DNA from: Tetradesmus obliquus
Lineage: Eukaryota > Chlorophyta > Chlorophyceae > Sphaeropleales > Scenedesmaceae
Direction of reading: 5' to 3'
Length of the DNA stretch: 64,000 nucleotides
Assembly (NCBI GenBank): GCA_030272155.1
Contig: CP126198.1
Location: forward strand, 3,534,001-3,598,000
The stretch's first letter is position 1. The number at the start of each line of letters is the position of its first letter. Both the position numbers and the translations under genes were made by a program. Below the pieces are notes generated by a model. That model was given only the letters and a program-made list of their open reading frames with translations, made no database searches and had not been told where the DNA came from. Of the stretch, positions 53,063 to 64,000 are shown piece after piece.

Positions 53063-54745
53063 TCAGTAGCAGGCCAATGTTTCTGCGGTTGGGAAGTAAC
53101 CTGTGGTGCCGCCACCCAGGGCAAGCCCCACTGGCTGGCCTGCTGGTAGTGCTGCGAAGTTCAATGTCTTGTTCCCAGTGAAGGCCTCAAAGTTCACCCT
53201 GAGCCTCAGTATTTTGCGGGCCGCATTGGCATTTGGGATGCCAGCAAAGCCAAGGGCCTTGGGGTTGTATGTCAGCTGGAAGCTGAGTGGTTTTGTAGTG
53301 GGTGTTGCAGGCTTGTCAAGCGGCCACTGCAGGGTGAAGGGACGAGGCAGTGGAGCACACATCAGCAATGTGTCGACATGCTGCAAATGCATGGGCGCAA
53401 GAATGCAGCAAACAACGTATTTGCAAAGCAGCTGGCCTGGCACATAGCCCCCATCTGTGTTCCAGCCCTCCTTGCATTTCATGGGCAGCACCCTGCACCT
53501 CTCACCTTGAGAAAACACAGCCAGCAGCAGCAGCACTTGCACAGTTGATGGCACATGCAGTAATTTGCAAGCAAGCCATACGCCCCACTGCACGTGGTGC
53601 GGTGCAGCTGCTCCAGGTGCGCTGCACTAGCTGATGAGTCAGCGGTACCGCTGATGACTGCCAAGTAAATCAATAGTTGGCAAGCTCTGTCTTCAGCACC
53701 AAGCCGCCTGCAAAAGCCTGCAGCGCATGCTGACAAGGCACACCTGTGGTTCGGGGTCCCTCACCTGCATACTTGGGACAGTGCTGAGCTCCTGTTTCAA
53801 CACCCACGCAAGCGTCTCTGGTGGAATGCCTGACGTCACTGGGTCAAACACACCATGCAGCAGCAGGCTCTGGTCTGCTGCTGCCCTCACAGACACGACC
53901 TCAGTCCCATTGGCAAACCTGCGCCAGTTGAACTTTGCTAGCTCCTGCAGGCACGCAGCACAAACACGGACCTTGTTATGTCGCCTGGCACCGCTGCATT
54001 TTTGCAGGCACGGTTGAGCAGTAGGGAGAAGCCCAATTAGGTTCCATGGCAATGTTGCTGTGGCCTCGACCCGTTCTGCATGCTGAACACGATGCTAGAG
54101 CACAAGTGGTGATGAGCACCGCCTGCTGGCATCCACTAACATCAATGCTGTGCAGCATCCTGCACGTACCTTTGGCAGGCCCCAGTTGCTGCGGCCACCG
54201 TGCACAGACGCCTCAGAGTCCACCCAGATGCGCTGCACTGAGAACAGAGGGGTGCTGCACTTGCCGGCCTTGTACTTGCCCGGAATGTATGCAAGCTCAT
54301 TGTATGGGCCTACAGGCGAGCTCTTGTACTTGAGCAGCATAAGGTAGCCTGGGCCTTTTGTGAACTGCCAGGCTGGCAGCCCAGAGTACAGCTTGTTGGG
54401 GGCGGGCGGGGAAGGCAGCGCAGACACCTGCAGTTAGGATGAGAGGCTGAAAAGTCAGCATAGCTAGTGCACTTGCCAGCATGGCTGGTGCGTGCTGCAA
54501 GTGCTGCAGAGCTCACTCAATTGGCTGCGCAGTTCGCGGCATACTGGCCTAGCAGTGCATGTGAGTCTGCAGCATGAGGGTGTTACCTGGAATACATAAA
54601 CTCTTGCATACGTCGTGTTCCAAGGGGGAGGGGCTGTGTTTAGCGTGCTATTTCCATTCACATCAGCTGCATACGTGTCCCATGGAGCCAGCAAAAGGAT
54701 CAGCCACAGGGCGCCCTGACGCAAAAATCTGGTTACCCGGGACAT
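53063..54745 (-). CDS. Secreted acetoacetate-decarboxylase-like protein
   Basis: Minus-strand exons 54587-54745, 54170-54427, 53765-53944 and 53063-53326 join in phase to 286 residues. The N-terminus (MSRVTRFLRQ, then a hydrophobic run WLILLLAPW ending in TYAAD) is a typical signal peptide. The core GYLMLLKYKSSPVGPYNELAYIPG, then VQRIWVDSEASVHGGRSNWGLPK, fits the acetoacetate-decarboxylase-like superfamily as found in fungi and algae. Many such members lack proven decarboxylase activity, and I could not place a Schiff-base lysine with confidence, so no reaction is claimed. The last exon has degenerate copies beyond the stop. Confidence 0.78.
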
Positions 54746-55697
54746 ATGCGCTGTTCCGACAGGCCAAACCGATGTTGATCACGGAAAAATACTACTTGCT
54801 GCGCAGATGCGGCCGTCACGGCTTATGGCGACGAAACACGGCAGCCAGTGTAAAAAGCATGACGCGTTGCGTGTAGTGGCACTTGCCGCTGGGCAAGCAG
54901 CAGCCGTCCATTGGAGGAATCATAAAGCATGGAAAATGAACATGGTAATTGATACGAAGCTGCTCATCAGCAGAGGCAGCAGGTGACCCTCCGGGGTGCT
55001 CAGCACCCGGTGCTGCCCTTGCTGTCATCGTGTCGATGCAGTAAAAAGAATTGCATGGATGACAGTACATTTTGCAACAGCATGCAACATATTGCTTACT
55101 CACATATCTAGAAGGGCCCCCCCAGATGCAGTGAGTCACTGCCAGTGACCTTTTGTTCCAGCAAAATTGATACCCAGCACCAGCACCCCCACACTGAGGT
55201 GAAGCATGCCACATGCTGAAGACTGACTGCGGACAAGCAGCATGTAAATTGACAAATTGTAGACAAAGCATGTACTTGCAGCCTTGGCCTCGCCAGCCTT
55301 GGCCTTGCCAGCTGGGCAGTGTGAACCAGATGACCTGAAAGCATAGCATAGAGTGGCAGCCACCTAGCCAGCCAATCCCCGCATCCAATACCAATAGTGA
55401 CTGCAAGGCAGTGGCGGCTGCGCAACAATGGAAGAGCCATAGCATCTCAGAAGGACGCGTCACGCAAGGACACACGCTTGCATGCAACAGCGCGGCGCCC
55501 TGCTGGCCACATCACCCGCAGGCCAGACTCCACCACGACATGCACCGCATTAACTGACTGCATGTTGGCAACAAACACCCCGTTGTTCCCCGACGCCTGC
55601 ATACACCAGGCAGGTCCGGCTGCAGCCCACATTTGCAGCCGCACACGCACACCCGACCACAACCTCAAGCCAGCTGTGCCGCTGCGCCTGCATCTCT
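54746..55697. other. Intergenic region between the decarboxylase-like gene and CGL160
   Basis: About 0.95 kb without a supported gene. It holds the upstream region of the minus-strand gene on its left and the CGL160 3' UTR on its right. Minus-strand open frames at 54816-55487 show no domain. Confidence 0.5.
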
Positions 55698-58462
55698 TCA
55701 CTCAGACAGAGCTTTCCGTATGAAGATCCTGTCCAGTGACATCGCGCTGTCGTCACCCTGGCCATCGCCAGCCTCTGCTGCACTTTCACTGGCAGCCGCG
55801 CGCTTCTCTGGCTCACTCAGTTCACTCAGAAGTTCCAGGCCCTGCCGGCCCAGCACTGCGAGCTTGTACGTGAAGAACCCTACCAGCAGCGCATACAGCT
55901 GCAGGGTTACGCCGTACTCGTCAGCGTACAGTAGGTTCCAGCGGTTGTAGAGCAGCACGAGCACCACGGGGATCAGCAGCCGCGGCTGGCCCACTGCTGC
56001 ATTGCCAGCAGCTCCGCCGACTGCAGGGGATAGGAAAAACGCGGGAAACAAGAAACAGCAAGCAGCACAGAGGAGTCAACGAGGAGTAGCAGTTGCAGCA
56101 AGAGGTCAACGCAGGCCTGAGCAGGTATGCCTCATTGGCTAAGTGTGAGGGGCTATGCGTTTACAGTGTGCTTGTTGCCGGGCATGCAGCAAGGACAGCG
56201 CAGCAGGGTACATGCTCAAATATTCCCGGCGCACAATGCTGCCATGCTTTGCCGCTGTAAGCCACACCACGCAGGACACAATACCTGCAGCGGCTGCATG
56301 CTTCCCATGTAAGTATGCGGACTGCAGCATCGCATGCAACTGCTTTACTGTTGCAGTTAAGGCTACCACATCCCCCTGCGCCATGCTGCCCTTTGCTTTC
56401 CTGCAAGCCTCACTGTCCCCCACAGTCCCTCACTGTCTCACACAGTCCCTCACTGTCCCTCACAGTCCCTCACTGTCTCACACAGTCCCTCACTGTCCCT
56501 CACAGTCCCTCACTGTCTCACACAGTCCCTCACTGCCCCTCACAGCCCCTCACTGCCCCTCACTGCCCCTCACAGTCCCTCACTGCCCCCCACCTGAGTC
56601 CACAGTCCTGCTCAGCAGCCGCAGGTAGGTGAGGCCGCTCACTGCACCCAGCGCATAGCTGATTGCCACGTCCCTGGTGTACAGGAAGTAGCAGCTCACT
56701 GTGCCCAGCAGCCCTAGGCCAATGCACCAGGCTTGGAACTCAACCTTGAGCTTCTCGTAGCGTGCCTTCTCTGCTGCTGCTACTGCTGCGCGCTGCGCTG
56801 CTTCTTCGGGGCTCATGGCACCGACAGCGTTGATGCTGGCGACGGTGCCAGGCGCAGCGAGGCGCGACGAGCGCTTAAACCTGCAGTATTGGTGAAGATG
56901 CAGTGATGTGGGGAAGGCAATGTGTGCTTGCGTTTGTGTGCGGTGCCACATGCTGGAGTAGCATGTAACAGGCATGCAGCGGCTTTTGGGTTTCATTTGC
57001 CAGATGAGTAGCGTCTCAAAGCACCCATGCGTGCAGACATCCTGACCCCGCTGCTGCTGGCATGCTGCCACCACGCAAAGCACCACAAATAGCAGATGCG
57101 ACAATGCCGGCGCAGCCACAGACACACTGCCACACCTGCGAGCTTCATTCTTTGAAGGCAAGTCCTTGAACTGGTACGACGGCGATGCTGCTGCTGCTCC
57201 ACTGCGCTGCCTCGGCTGCTGCTGCTGCTTCGCCGGCTGCTGCTTGCTGCTGCTCGTAGTGCTGGGTGCCGCTGCTGCCGCTGCTGCTGCGGCTGCTTGT
57301 TGCTGCTGCTGCTTTTGCTTTGCTTTCAGCAGCTGCTCTGTAAGGTCCACATTCATGTCATCAAGTGTGCCCAGACGGCTGAAGCTCACCACGCCTGCAG
57401 CGGCAATTTCAGCAGCATGCATGCTGTTATACGTATGATGCAGTTGCAAGACAAGCTCAAGTACTTTGTGGGCAGCCAGCACTGCGATTCGCGAAAGAAC
57501 AGCACATACATGTGCTGCTGCTTGGCAGCAAGCACACCTTCACGTACAATGCCTATGTAGGTTGCCTGCCACATGCTGCTGCTGCTTTTGTTTCAGTGAA
57601 ATGGCTGTCTCCTTCTGCCCGGCTGCTAGCAGACTCACGGCAACGCCTTTGACGCTGGCACCCCTGCCGCCGCGCACTGCAATAACTGCGCATCTGCCTG
57701 CTGGTCCCCTGCTGTCGCACACCACACCGCAGACTATCATGTTGCAAACCTGGCCCTGTGCCTCCCGTAATGCCTCCTGCGCGCTGCTTCTTCCTGTACT
57801 CTGCCTGCTGCCGCTCCAGGTCCTCCTGGCGCTTGAGCTGCTCCTGCCAGTTGGTGTTCCAGATGAACTCGGGCTTCCAGCGGCCTCCTTTCTTCTGGGG
57901 GTCAAAGGCCTCGCCCGCCTTGCTGTACACCTGGGTTCCGTGAGAAGTTAAGGGTGTTGATCAATTTGCATGTTTGACAGAGCGTCGAGGGCATGCCAGC
58001 CATGGTTTGGTACTTGTGTGGTGAGAAGCTGTGAGAAACATGTAACGAGCCCGCAGCCGCGCATGGTGCATCTGCCAGCTGCAGCATAACATGCCATGCA
58101 GCAGGCAGCAGTAGTTGCGTTGCTGTACACATCCTTTGCTGCTTTGAGTGTTGCTGTTCACGGCATGCAGCAAGCAGTGTAAGAGCACTCTACCAAGCCC
58201 AGCAGGTCGTTGAGGCATGCCTGCATACCTCTGCGTTAGGGTCTGCAATAGAGAAGAGGCCTGTCTTGGGGAAGGCCCGGTCCTGCATGGCTTGCGCTGC
58301 TTCTTTCTGTGCCTCTTCATCCTGAGAGGATGTTGGCTCGCTTGCTGCGCGGACAACTAGGGTGACCGAGCGCTTTGGCAGCAGCAAGCTGCTGCTGCTG
58401 CTGCCCCCGATATTCCCATGCCGGCAGCGAACAGTTTGGGTGTGACTTGTACATAACCTCAT
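55698..58462 (-). CDS. CGL160: CGL160-like chloroplast ATP synthase assembly factor
   Basis: Minus-strand exons 58229-58462, 57750-57930, 57136-57394, 56594-56880 and 55698-56020 join in phase to about 427 residues. The start at 58462 (MRLCTSHTQTVRCR) gives a plausible plastid transit peptide; an ATG at 58681 is in frame and cannot be excluded. Signatures are WKPEFIWNTNWQEQLKRQ, LDDMNVDL, and an AtpI-like membrane part with about four helices (GLGLLGTVSCYFLY, SYALGAVSGLTYLRLLSR, RLLIPVVLVLLYNRWN, ALLVGFFTYKLAV). In plants CGL160 assists assembly of the thylakoid ATP synthase; the role here is by homology. An Ala/Gln-rich insert follows MNVDL. The intron after exon 4 starts with a minisatellite of donor-like heptamers. 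Confidence 0.85.
56415..56593 (-). repeat. Minisatellite of GTGAGGG heptamers directly behind a CGL160 donor
   Basis: On the gene strand the intron opens GTGGGGGGCAGTGAGGG and continues for about 175 bp as alternating CAGTGAGGG and ACTGTGAG units (10-11 bp, with 22- and 44-bp higher periods). Nearly every unit contains GTGAG, a fair match to the 5' splice-site consensus, several preceded by CA. Confidence 0.9.
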
Positions 58463-59295
58463 ATGTATTGTATCAACGTAAAACGTTGCGAGCACAGCAA
58501 TGCGCGGCGTGAAACGGAGAAGCGCTTGGTGAGCACAGCACCAGATTATGGATCGAGTCGCGGTGCCAGATGTTGAAGACAGACGAATAATACTACCGGC
58601 ATGTGATGCTGCAAAGCTTAGACTGCCGACTCGGGTGGGTCGGGGTGTGTGCTGACATGCGTTGCTGTGTGACAGATTCACACCCTTGTGTCACACCAGT
58701 GGTGCCATGAGGATAAGTTTGGTCCCGGTGCTTAAAGGCACCATATTCAAATTGTTTTGAAAGAAGAGAATGGTGCATATCGCAGGTGGGTGATACATGC
58801 AGAGATAGGAGACCACAGCACTGCAGGTGCAGCAGCTATAGCTATGGCTGCTGGCCAAGTCCATCAGGCTTGAGTAGCACGAGAGCACCTGCCACGACTC
58901 ATGTGTCAATATAACGGATTAAAGTTTTTCTTGAAGGGCTCAGCAGCACGTAGACACGGCTATGAGACAACTCTTGGTCCAGAGATTGGATGCAGGTAAA
59001 CCTTGCTTATCCGGCCGTTCCGGTGTGCCAAGCAACAGACTTGATAATTCAACTTCCTAAAACCTGTGCTGTATGGACAAACTCAATCAATGCGATCAGA
59101 CTGTCTCTGGCTGGCAGTCATCGGTCAACGCAACAGATGTCGGTCACTTTGTCGCTTTGTAAATAGCGCGCTTGCTGTCTGGGCATTTCAGTGATTCCCT
59201 CAACTTTAGTTGTGATATTTAATCTTAAAAGAGCGGATCGAGCCTGTATCGCTGCTGCACTAATTGCTCAACGAAACTTGCGTTACTGATCTGCC
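58463..59295. promoter_or_regulatory. Divergent upstream region, CGL160 (-) and metallophosphatase (+)
   Basis: 833 bp between the two start codons. It is clearly AT-richer than the genes, most of all at 58900-59260. It should hold both promoters. No named motif is certain. Confidence 0.5.
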
Positions 59296-61264
59296 ATGGG
59301 CTTCTGGAGCTGTTTGCTGGCCCCGTTCAGGGCATGCCTACCTTCCAAGATGGATTTTTTATGCGCTGATGATTTTTCATACACGAAGTTGAGGTCGGAT
59401 GCAGAGTGCACTCCAGAAGGTACGCCCATCACCGCACCCTAGCTGCTGTCATCTCTAACCAGCGCTCGACAAGCTGCAACGCCAACAACCCCTTGTAGAA
59501 CTCTGTGTAACGCACTCAAGTAGCAAATCAATTGAAATATGGTGGCCCAGCTCGACTCTGCGCTGCTGCACATCAGGCCAGCAGCATTCCTGGGGCTTGT
59601 CCTGTGCATGCAAACTCGTTTGCAAGGCCACAGCAGCCCCTCAATACAAGTTCAGGACAAGCATCAGCGCAATATTTGGCGCATACACTGCTCAACTATC
59701 ACTACTGCCCTTTTGTACTGCAGGCAATCCCCTACCAGCTATCTGCCACAAGGTCATTCGCCAGTCAGAGCTGGGGCCAGGCAGGCTCATTGTTGTGGGT
59801 GATGTGCACGGCTGCCTCAACGAGTTCTTCCAGCTGTTGGACACTCTGGATTTCAAATACGGTTATGACAACCTGCTGCTGACTGGAGACCTGGTCAACA
59901 AGGGCCCCCGCAGTCAAGAGGTGAGTTGCAGTGCACACTGATGCAGATCCCCAGGCCAGCACAACAGCAGCAGCTGCAGTACATACCTGCAGGACATTCC
60001 AATATTCAAGGAATACCCAGAAAGCCGAGACGACTAAAGCAGCAGCAGCGCATCCGCGTGAGATTCTGCTTTCAATGTGCCGCTAACATGCTGTTATATG
60101 CTTGCCGCCGCCATGCAGGTGGTTGCAGCGCTGCGTGCACTTAGTGAGAGCGGCCAGGTGTGGGCAGTACGAGGCAACAACGATGACGTGGCACTGTCAG
60201 CATGGTATCAGCTGCAGGCTGGCGTACCGCTGGAAAGCCTCAAGAAGAAGGCACGCTGGGTGGGGCAGCTGCAGCCGGAGGATGTTGACTACTTGAACCA
60301 GCTGCCGTTCAGCATCAGGGTTGAGGGGTGAGTGTGGTTGCTTGCCTTGTTGCACAGCAAGTGCGGGGCCCTTGCAGCACTCAGCAGGCTTGCTGTTGGT
60401 GGCTGCTATGTGCCGTGCTCTGGTGTGGACACTGTGTACATCTGGCAGCAGCAGCAGCAGCAGCAGTGAAGAGTGTGGTAATCGCCTGCCCCTAGTATCC
60501 TTGCATGCCCCATTGCGCATACGTGGATAAATGTCCCTATCTGTGGTTGAAACTCTTGCAACCACCTGTCGGTGCTGCAGGTACAACCTGGTGGTGGTGC
60601 ATGCTGGCGTGCTGCCAGGCACCCCGCTGCAGCAGCAGCAGCTAGCCACACTGACCACTATGCGGGACATAGCCCAGGCGCCTGATGGCAGGTGAGAGGC
60701 GCAGCATCACACAGCGGGCCCCCAGCATTTGCACTGCTACTTTGACCCCCTCACAGCTCAACAGCTTTGTTTGGTGCCCCTCACGGTGGCATCAGCAGTT
60801 ACTCTGATGCTGATTCTTGCAGTGCAGATGTTCCTGCACCATTTGAGCAAGCATAGCAGCTGCAGTGCTCGTTGTGTGTGTATCCTGTGGTAGTTGCTGA
60901 TTCTGCTTGTTGCTGCTGCTGCTGCAGCCTCATCGCACTGGAGAGGGCTACGGAGAGCAGCACACCCTGGGCTGGGTACTGGAAAGGTGAGCAGCATGCA
61001 GCTTTAGAGCTTGTGCTGCTGCTGTTGATGCTGCTAGCTTTGGCATTATGTGCTAGCTTCGGCGCTGTGTGACTGGCAACTGCGCTGGCACAGATAGCTT
61101 CTGAACAGCACATCTAGCGCGTCAGTCTGGGCATGTGCGTGTATGTGTGCGGCGAAGCAGCAATAGCATGGTGGCACATGTGGTAAAAGAGCCACCAGAC
61201 GCAATCGACAGTGTGCCTGCAGGTGTTGCATCTCAGTGCACCAGTTGCCAAACACCACCATGCC

Positions 61265-61306
<42 letters not shown>

Positions 61307-61556
61307 TACAGGACCCGAGCACGTGGTGTTTGGCCACGACTCGGAGCGTCGCCTGCAGGGCTACGCGTGCTGCACAGGGCTGGACACAGCCTGCGTGGCG
61401 GGCGGCCAGCTCACAGCCTGCGTGCTGCCCGCACTGCAAGAGCTGCAGCAGCAGCCTGGCTTTGTGCGTGCCCGCAGCCACAATGCACCAGCAAGCTTAA
61501 GAGACATGGGGGGCTTCCTGCTGTGTGTGCCTTCAGGCACAAACTACCAAGGGTGA
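59296..61556 (+). CDS. ApaH-like PPP-family metallophosphatase
   Basis: Exons 59296-59419, 59724-59920, 60119-60327, 60581-60691, 60928-60986 and 61312-61556 join in phase to about 314 residues. Metal-binding PPP motifs are in order: GDVHG, GDLVNKGPRS, GNND (usually GNHD/E), HAGVLPG and FGHDSERRLQ, followed by GLDTACVAGGQLTA, which is typical of ApaH-like (ALPH) and Shewanella-like enzymes. These hydrolyse phosphate esters such as dinucleoside polyphosphates, mRNA caps or phosphoproteins; the substrate here is not known. The change GNHD to GNND removes the usual catalytic histidine, so activity is open. The N-terminal 40 residues (MGFWSCLLAPFRAC) could be a membrane or organelle signal. A (CTG)n run leads into the last acceptor. 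Confidence 0.87.
61261..61311 (+). repeat. (CTG)n run in place of a polypyrimidine tract
   Basis: About 14 CTG triplets directly before CTACAG at 61311, the acceptor of the last metallophosphatase exon. It is the plus-strand equivalent of the pattern seen in TOP3B. Confidence 0.88.
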
Positions 61557-63215
61557 TGTGGGGGTTGGTACTGCTGCAGGTGTACAACAGAGGGATTGTG
61601 GGTATTGCCAGCTGGCTTGCTGTGTGTGTGGGCTGACATGAGAGCTAGGTGATTGCAGTGTAAGGGCCTCACTGAGTGGGTGCAGATGGCAGGTAGAGCT
61701 GACACACAAGCTTGAAAAGGTTTGCTAGTAATGCACTAGTCTGTGTTGGTTTTGTGGGTGACACAGAGTTCAGAATGGGGATGCTGTGCTTTGTATGTTG
61801 GTGGTTGTGTGACTGCTGCGCTGTTTTTGAAAATTTGAACTGGCTGTGCAGCGTGTTGGTTACTTCGTGGCCAGGCTGTGCAGTCAAGGAGCTGCCAGGC
61901 ACCTGAGCACATGGTTTACTCTGTTGGGTTTGATTGGCTACAATGCTCGGCAGAAGTGGCCAAGCAGCAGGGCACCAATGGTCAAAATGGGTTTCCTGAG
62001 CTGCTTTCCTGACGTGATTGCGTGACGTGCTTGGCACAGCCTTACCATGATGGCACTCTGTTGCTCATTCTGATGTACTGCTGTGTTGGTGGCGATATGT
62101 TTCAGAGAGCTGCTGTGACATCACACACACATTGTGACAAGTTGAAGGGCTAATGACTGTGTGTTGAGCTTGTTTTGTACTGGAAACCGTCAGGCATGCC
62201 GGCACGTATTGACAGGTCATGCAAGTGTTTCTTGAGCTGTGTTTGTTCCAAGAGGATTCTGTATTCTCTGCAAGCAGTTCGCATACTAGCAACTGCTTGT
62301 GGCCCTAGATTTGCTTCTGGCCTGGCATTCTGTAATCCGTGTGCATTCCAGAATCTTTGCAGGCAGGTCCTGCTTTTGGCCCTGCTGGCAACTGCTTTTG
62401 GCCCAGCTGGTAGCAGGGACCTTCCATGGCAACGCTACATACCGTGAAGTGTTGCAGTGCTGCACATGAGGTGTGCAGTACCAGCAGTGCAGAATGCAAA
62501 GGACGACACACAACCGCGCGCTGCAGCAGTAACAGCTGCTTGCAAGCAATTGCTGTGTTGTGTTGCACCTGACATAGTATGCTATGCTTGCAGGCTGGGC
62601 GTTTAATGGCGTGTGCGTGTGCTAAGCATGTTCCTTTGTGGTTTAGATTGCACTTGATGCTCAATCTTGCTACGCCAGTGTAGTAAGTTGCTGCACGTTT
62701 GTGACATGTTATGGGCACCTTGGGCTGCCGCTGTGTACATATCTGTCTGCTGCTGCAGCATTGCAGCAGCTCGATGCTGCCGTGACCCAAGTAGCGGTAC
62801 AAGCTTCTTATGGGCGCAGCCATGGGTGGCAACAGCGGCGTGCATGCGAGGTGTCACCTGCCTAGAGTGTAACACTACTCCCAAGCAACTTGTTCAAAGC
62901 GCTTCCACAGTGGCAAAGTTACACCGGTGCGTATGCAGTCTGTCATAAACAGACTGTCACTTCACAAGCCATAGCCACCGGCCCGGAGCCCCACTGGTGC
63001 AGATGGGCGGCTGCTGTGCACCATGTTGACTGCATGTAAGTGCACTCACCCAAGACACAGCCCACAAGGGTATCCTTCAAACACTCAGATAAAACCTCTA
63101 CAAATGAAACGTGGACAGCTGGTCAAGGATCACGATGCAACATCCGGTTTGTGTGATCACGTTGCTGCTCTCTGTACGGTCAACAGCAGCAGTACCGTCG
63201 TCAGCAACGTAGTCA
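61557..63215. other. Intergenic region right of the metallophosphatase
   Basis: 1.7 kb with no supported gene. A T/G-rich left part (to about 62350) suits a long 3' UTR. Short internal repeats of CTGGC/TTTTGGCCC type occur at 62280-62420. Confidence 0.5.
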
Positions 63216-63841
63216 TCACCTGCCCCTGTGCTGCTTGTGCGACTGGTCAATGCGGCACTCCTGATCCGCGGACTGCGTCAGCATCTGCTGCTGCTGCTGC
63301 ATAGCCGCCAGCAGCACATCTGGCCCCACCAGCCGCCGTGAAGCAGCATCACCACCAGCACCAGCAGCTGCAAACATATCACCCTTGGTCATCATCCCAG
63401 CAGCTGAAGCACCACCCACATTCACACCCGCTCCAAGCCCTCCTGCAGCAGCGCCGCCGCCAGCCGCAGACTGCCCCACTGGCACGCCTGCTGCTACTGC
63501 TGCTAATATGCCAGTGCGCGTTGCCACGCTCTCCTTGAATGCACCGCGCACAATTGTGTTCTTTGGCTGCCACAGGTTCGGCTGTACTACAGCAGATGCA
63601 GAGCGGGGCACCAGCCCTTCTTGCTCCTGGTGCTCTGCTGCGTCTGCCGCTCCCGCCTTGCCTGCTGCTGCGCCACCAGCTGGCAGCTGGTGCGGGCGCT
63701 GCATGTGCTGCACCTCCACGCCATGTGCTGCTGCAGTGCCGTCCACACGCGCTGCAACTTTTTCCAACGCATCCAGCTGCGTTGCTGCGGAGACCATCTT
63801 GCGCGTGGCCTCGCGCGCTGTGACGTCGCTGCCCTTTTGGC
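63216..63841 (-). CDS. Unrecognised protein, C-terminal exon, partial
   Basis: Minus-strand frame open from an acceptor at 63842 (CTGCAG) to a stop at 63216-63218. It encodes a helical start (REATRKMVSAATQLDALEKV), an Ala-rich linker, a conserved-looking block (PNLWQPKNTIVRGAF) and a Gly/Ala-rich end with QQQQQ. I do not recognise the family. The 5' part lies beyond the window or in 63842-64000. A GTGATG donor at 63219 could continue the gene to the left instead of the stop. Confidence 0.55.
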
Positions 63842-64000
63842 CTGCAGATGGAGCGAGGCAAGCAGGGGTACAGTAGCTCAGGAGTGCAGCAGGAGCAGCA
63901 GCATCCTCATGCCATCCACCTGCGAGTGGACTGTGACACACACGAGCTGCTGCGACCGCCAAGCCTCCATCACAATTCAGGCAACTGCTGTAACTGCAGT

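Noticed and set aside
57639-57676. Candidate 38-nt exon of CGL160 (RGGRGASVKGVA)
   Set aside because: It has AG and GT borders, but including it breaks the frame into the next exon, while joining 57750-57930 directly to 57136-57394 gives a continuous match.

Overview
The window looks like nuclear DNA of a green alga (Chlorophyta). Genes are split into many short exons, most introns end in CTGCAG, CAG/CTG triplets are everywhere, and there is a chloroplast ATP-synthase assembly factor of the green lineage beside a motile-cilium subunit (DRC7). A member of Sphaeropleales (Scenedesmus/Tetradesmus type) is my best guess, but that is inference. All exon models below were read by eye from open frames, GT/GC-AG junctions and phase continuity; no transcript data were available.

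Layout. 1-2750: the 3' part of a Ty3/gypsy chromovirus-type LTR element. 2752-5137 (+): a kinase-fold gene that has lost two catalytic aspartates (copy A). 5850-7372 (-): a complete microsomal glutathione S-transferase 3 gene (MGST3). 7697-20540 (+): a 26-exon LRR-Kelch-transglutaminase-like-coiled-coil gene for dynein regulatory complex subunit 7, with a 5'-truncated LINE bounded by a 12-bp target duplication in one intron. 21142-24364 (+): an unrecognised 1001-residue Ala/Gly/Asp-rich protein. 24365-28019: gene-poor. 28020-39407 (-): a complete 23-exon, 861-residue DNA/RNA topoisomerase 3-beta. 40099-41922 (+): NOP16. 43557-44400 (+): a villin-headpiece protein. 44834-45348 (+): a 5'-truncated second MGST3. 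46124-48923 (+): kinase copy B, which keeps the catalytic aspartates. 48924-52547: non-coding, including a possible LTR-like block. 53063-54745 (-): a secreted acetoacetate-decarboxylase-like protein. 55698-58462 (-): CGL160, the chloroplast ATP-synthase assembly factor. 59296-61556 (+): an ApaH-like metallophosphatase. 63216-63841 (-): the last visible exon of an unknown gene.

The most unusual feature is a recurring architecture I do not know from the literature. Segments of about 90-270 bp that span an exon-intron junction, usually the exon's 3' end plus its 5' splice site, are tandemly copied into the adjoining intron. TOP3B shows this at eleven of its 23 exons, with up to nine copies of one exon end. 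NOP16, kinase B and the decarboxylase-like gene show it too, and CGL160 has a related minisatellite made of splice-donor-like heptamers directly behind a donor. In parallel, (CTG)n triplet runs take the place of the polypyrimidine tract before many acceptors. The genes otherwise read as intact, so splicing must choose among several near-identical sites. A second theme is segmental duplication: kinase and MGST3 neighbours occur twice about 40 kb apart in different relative orientation, with one kinase degraded to a pseudokinase and one MGST3 reduced to its last two exons.
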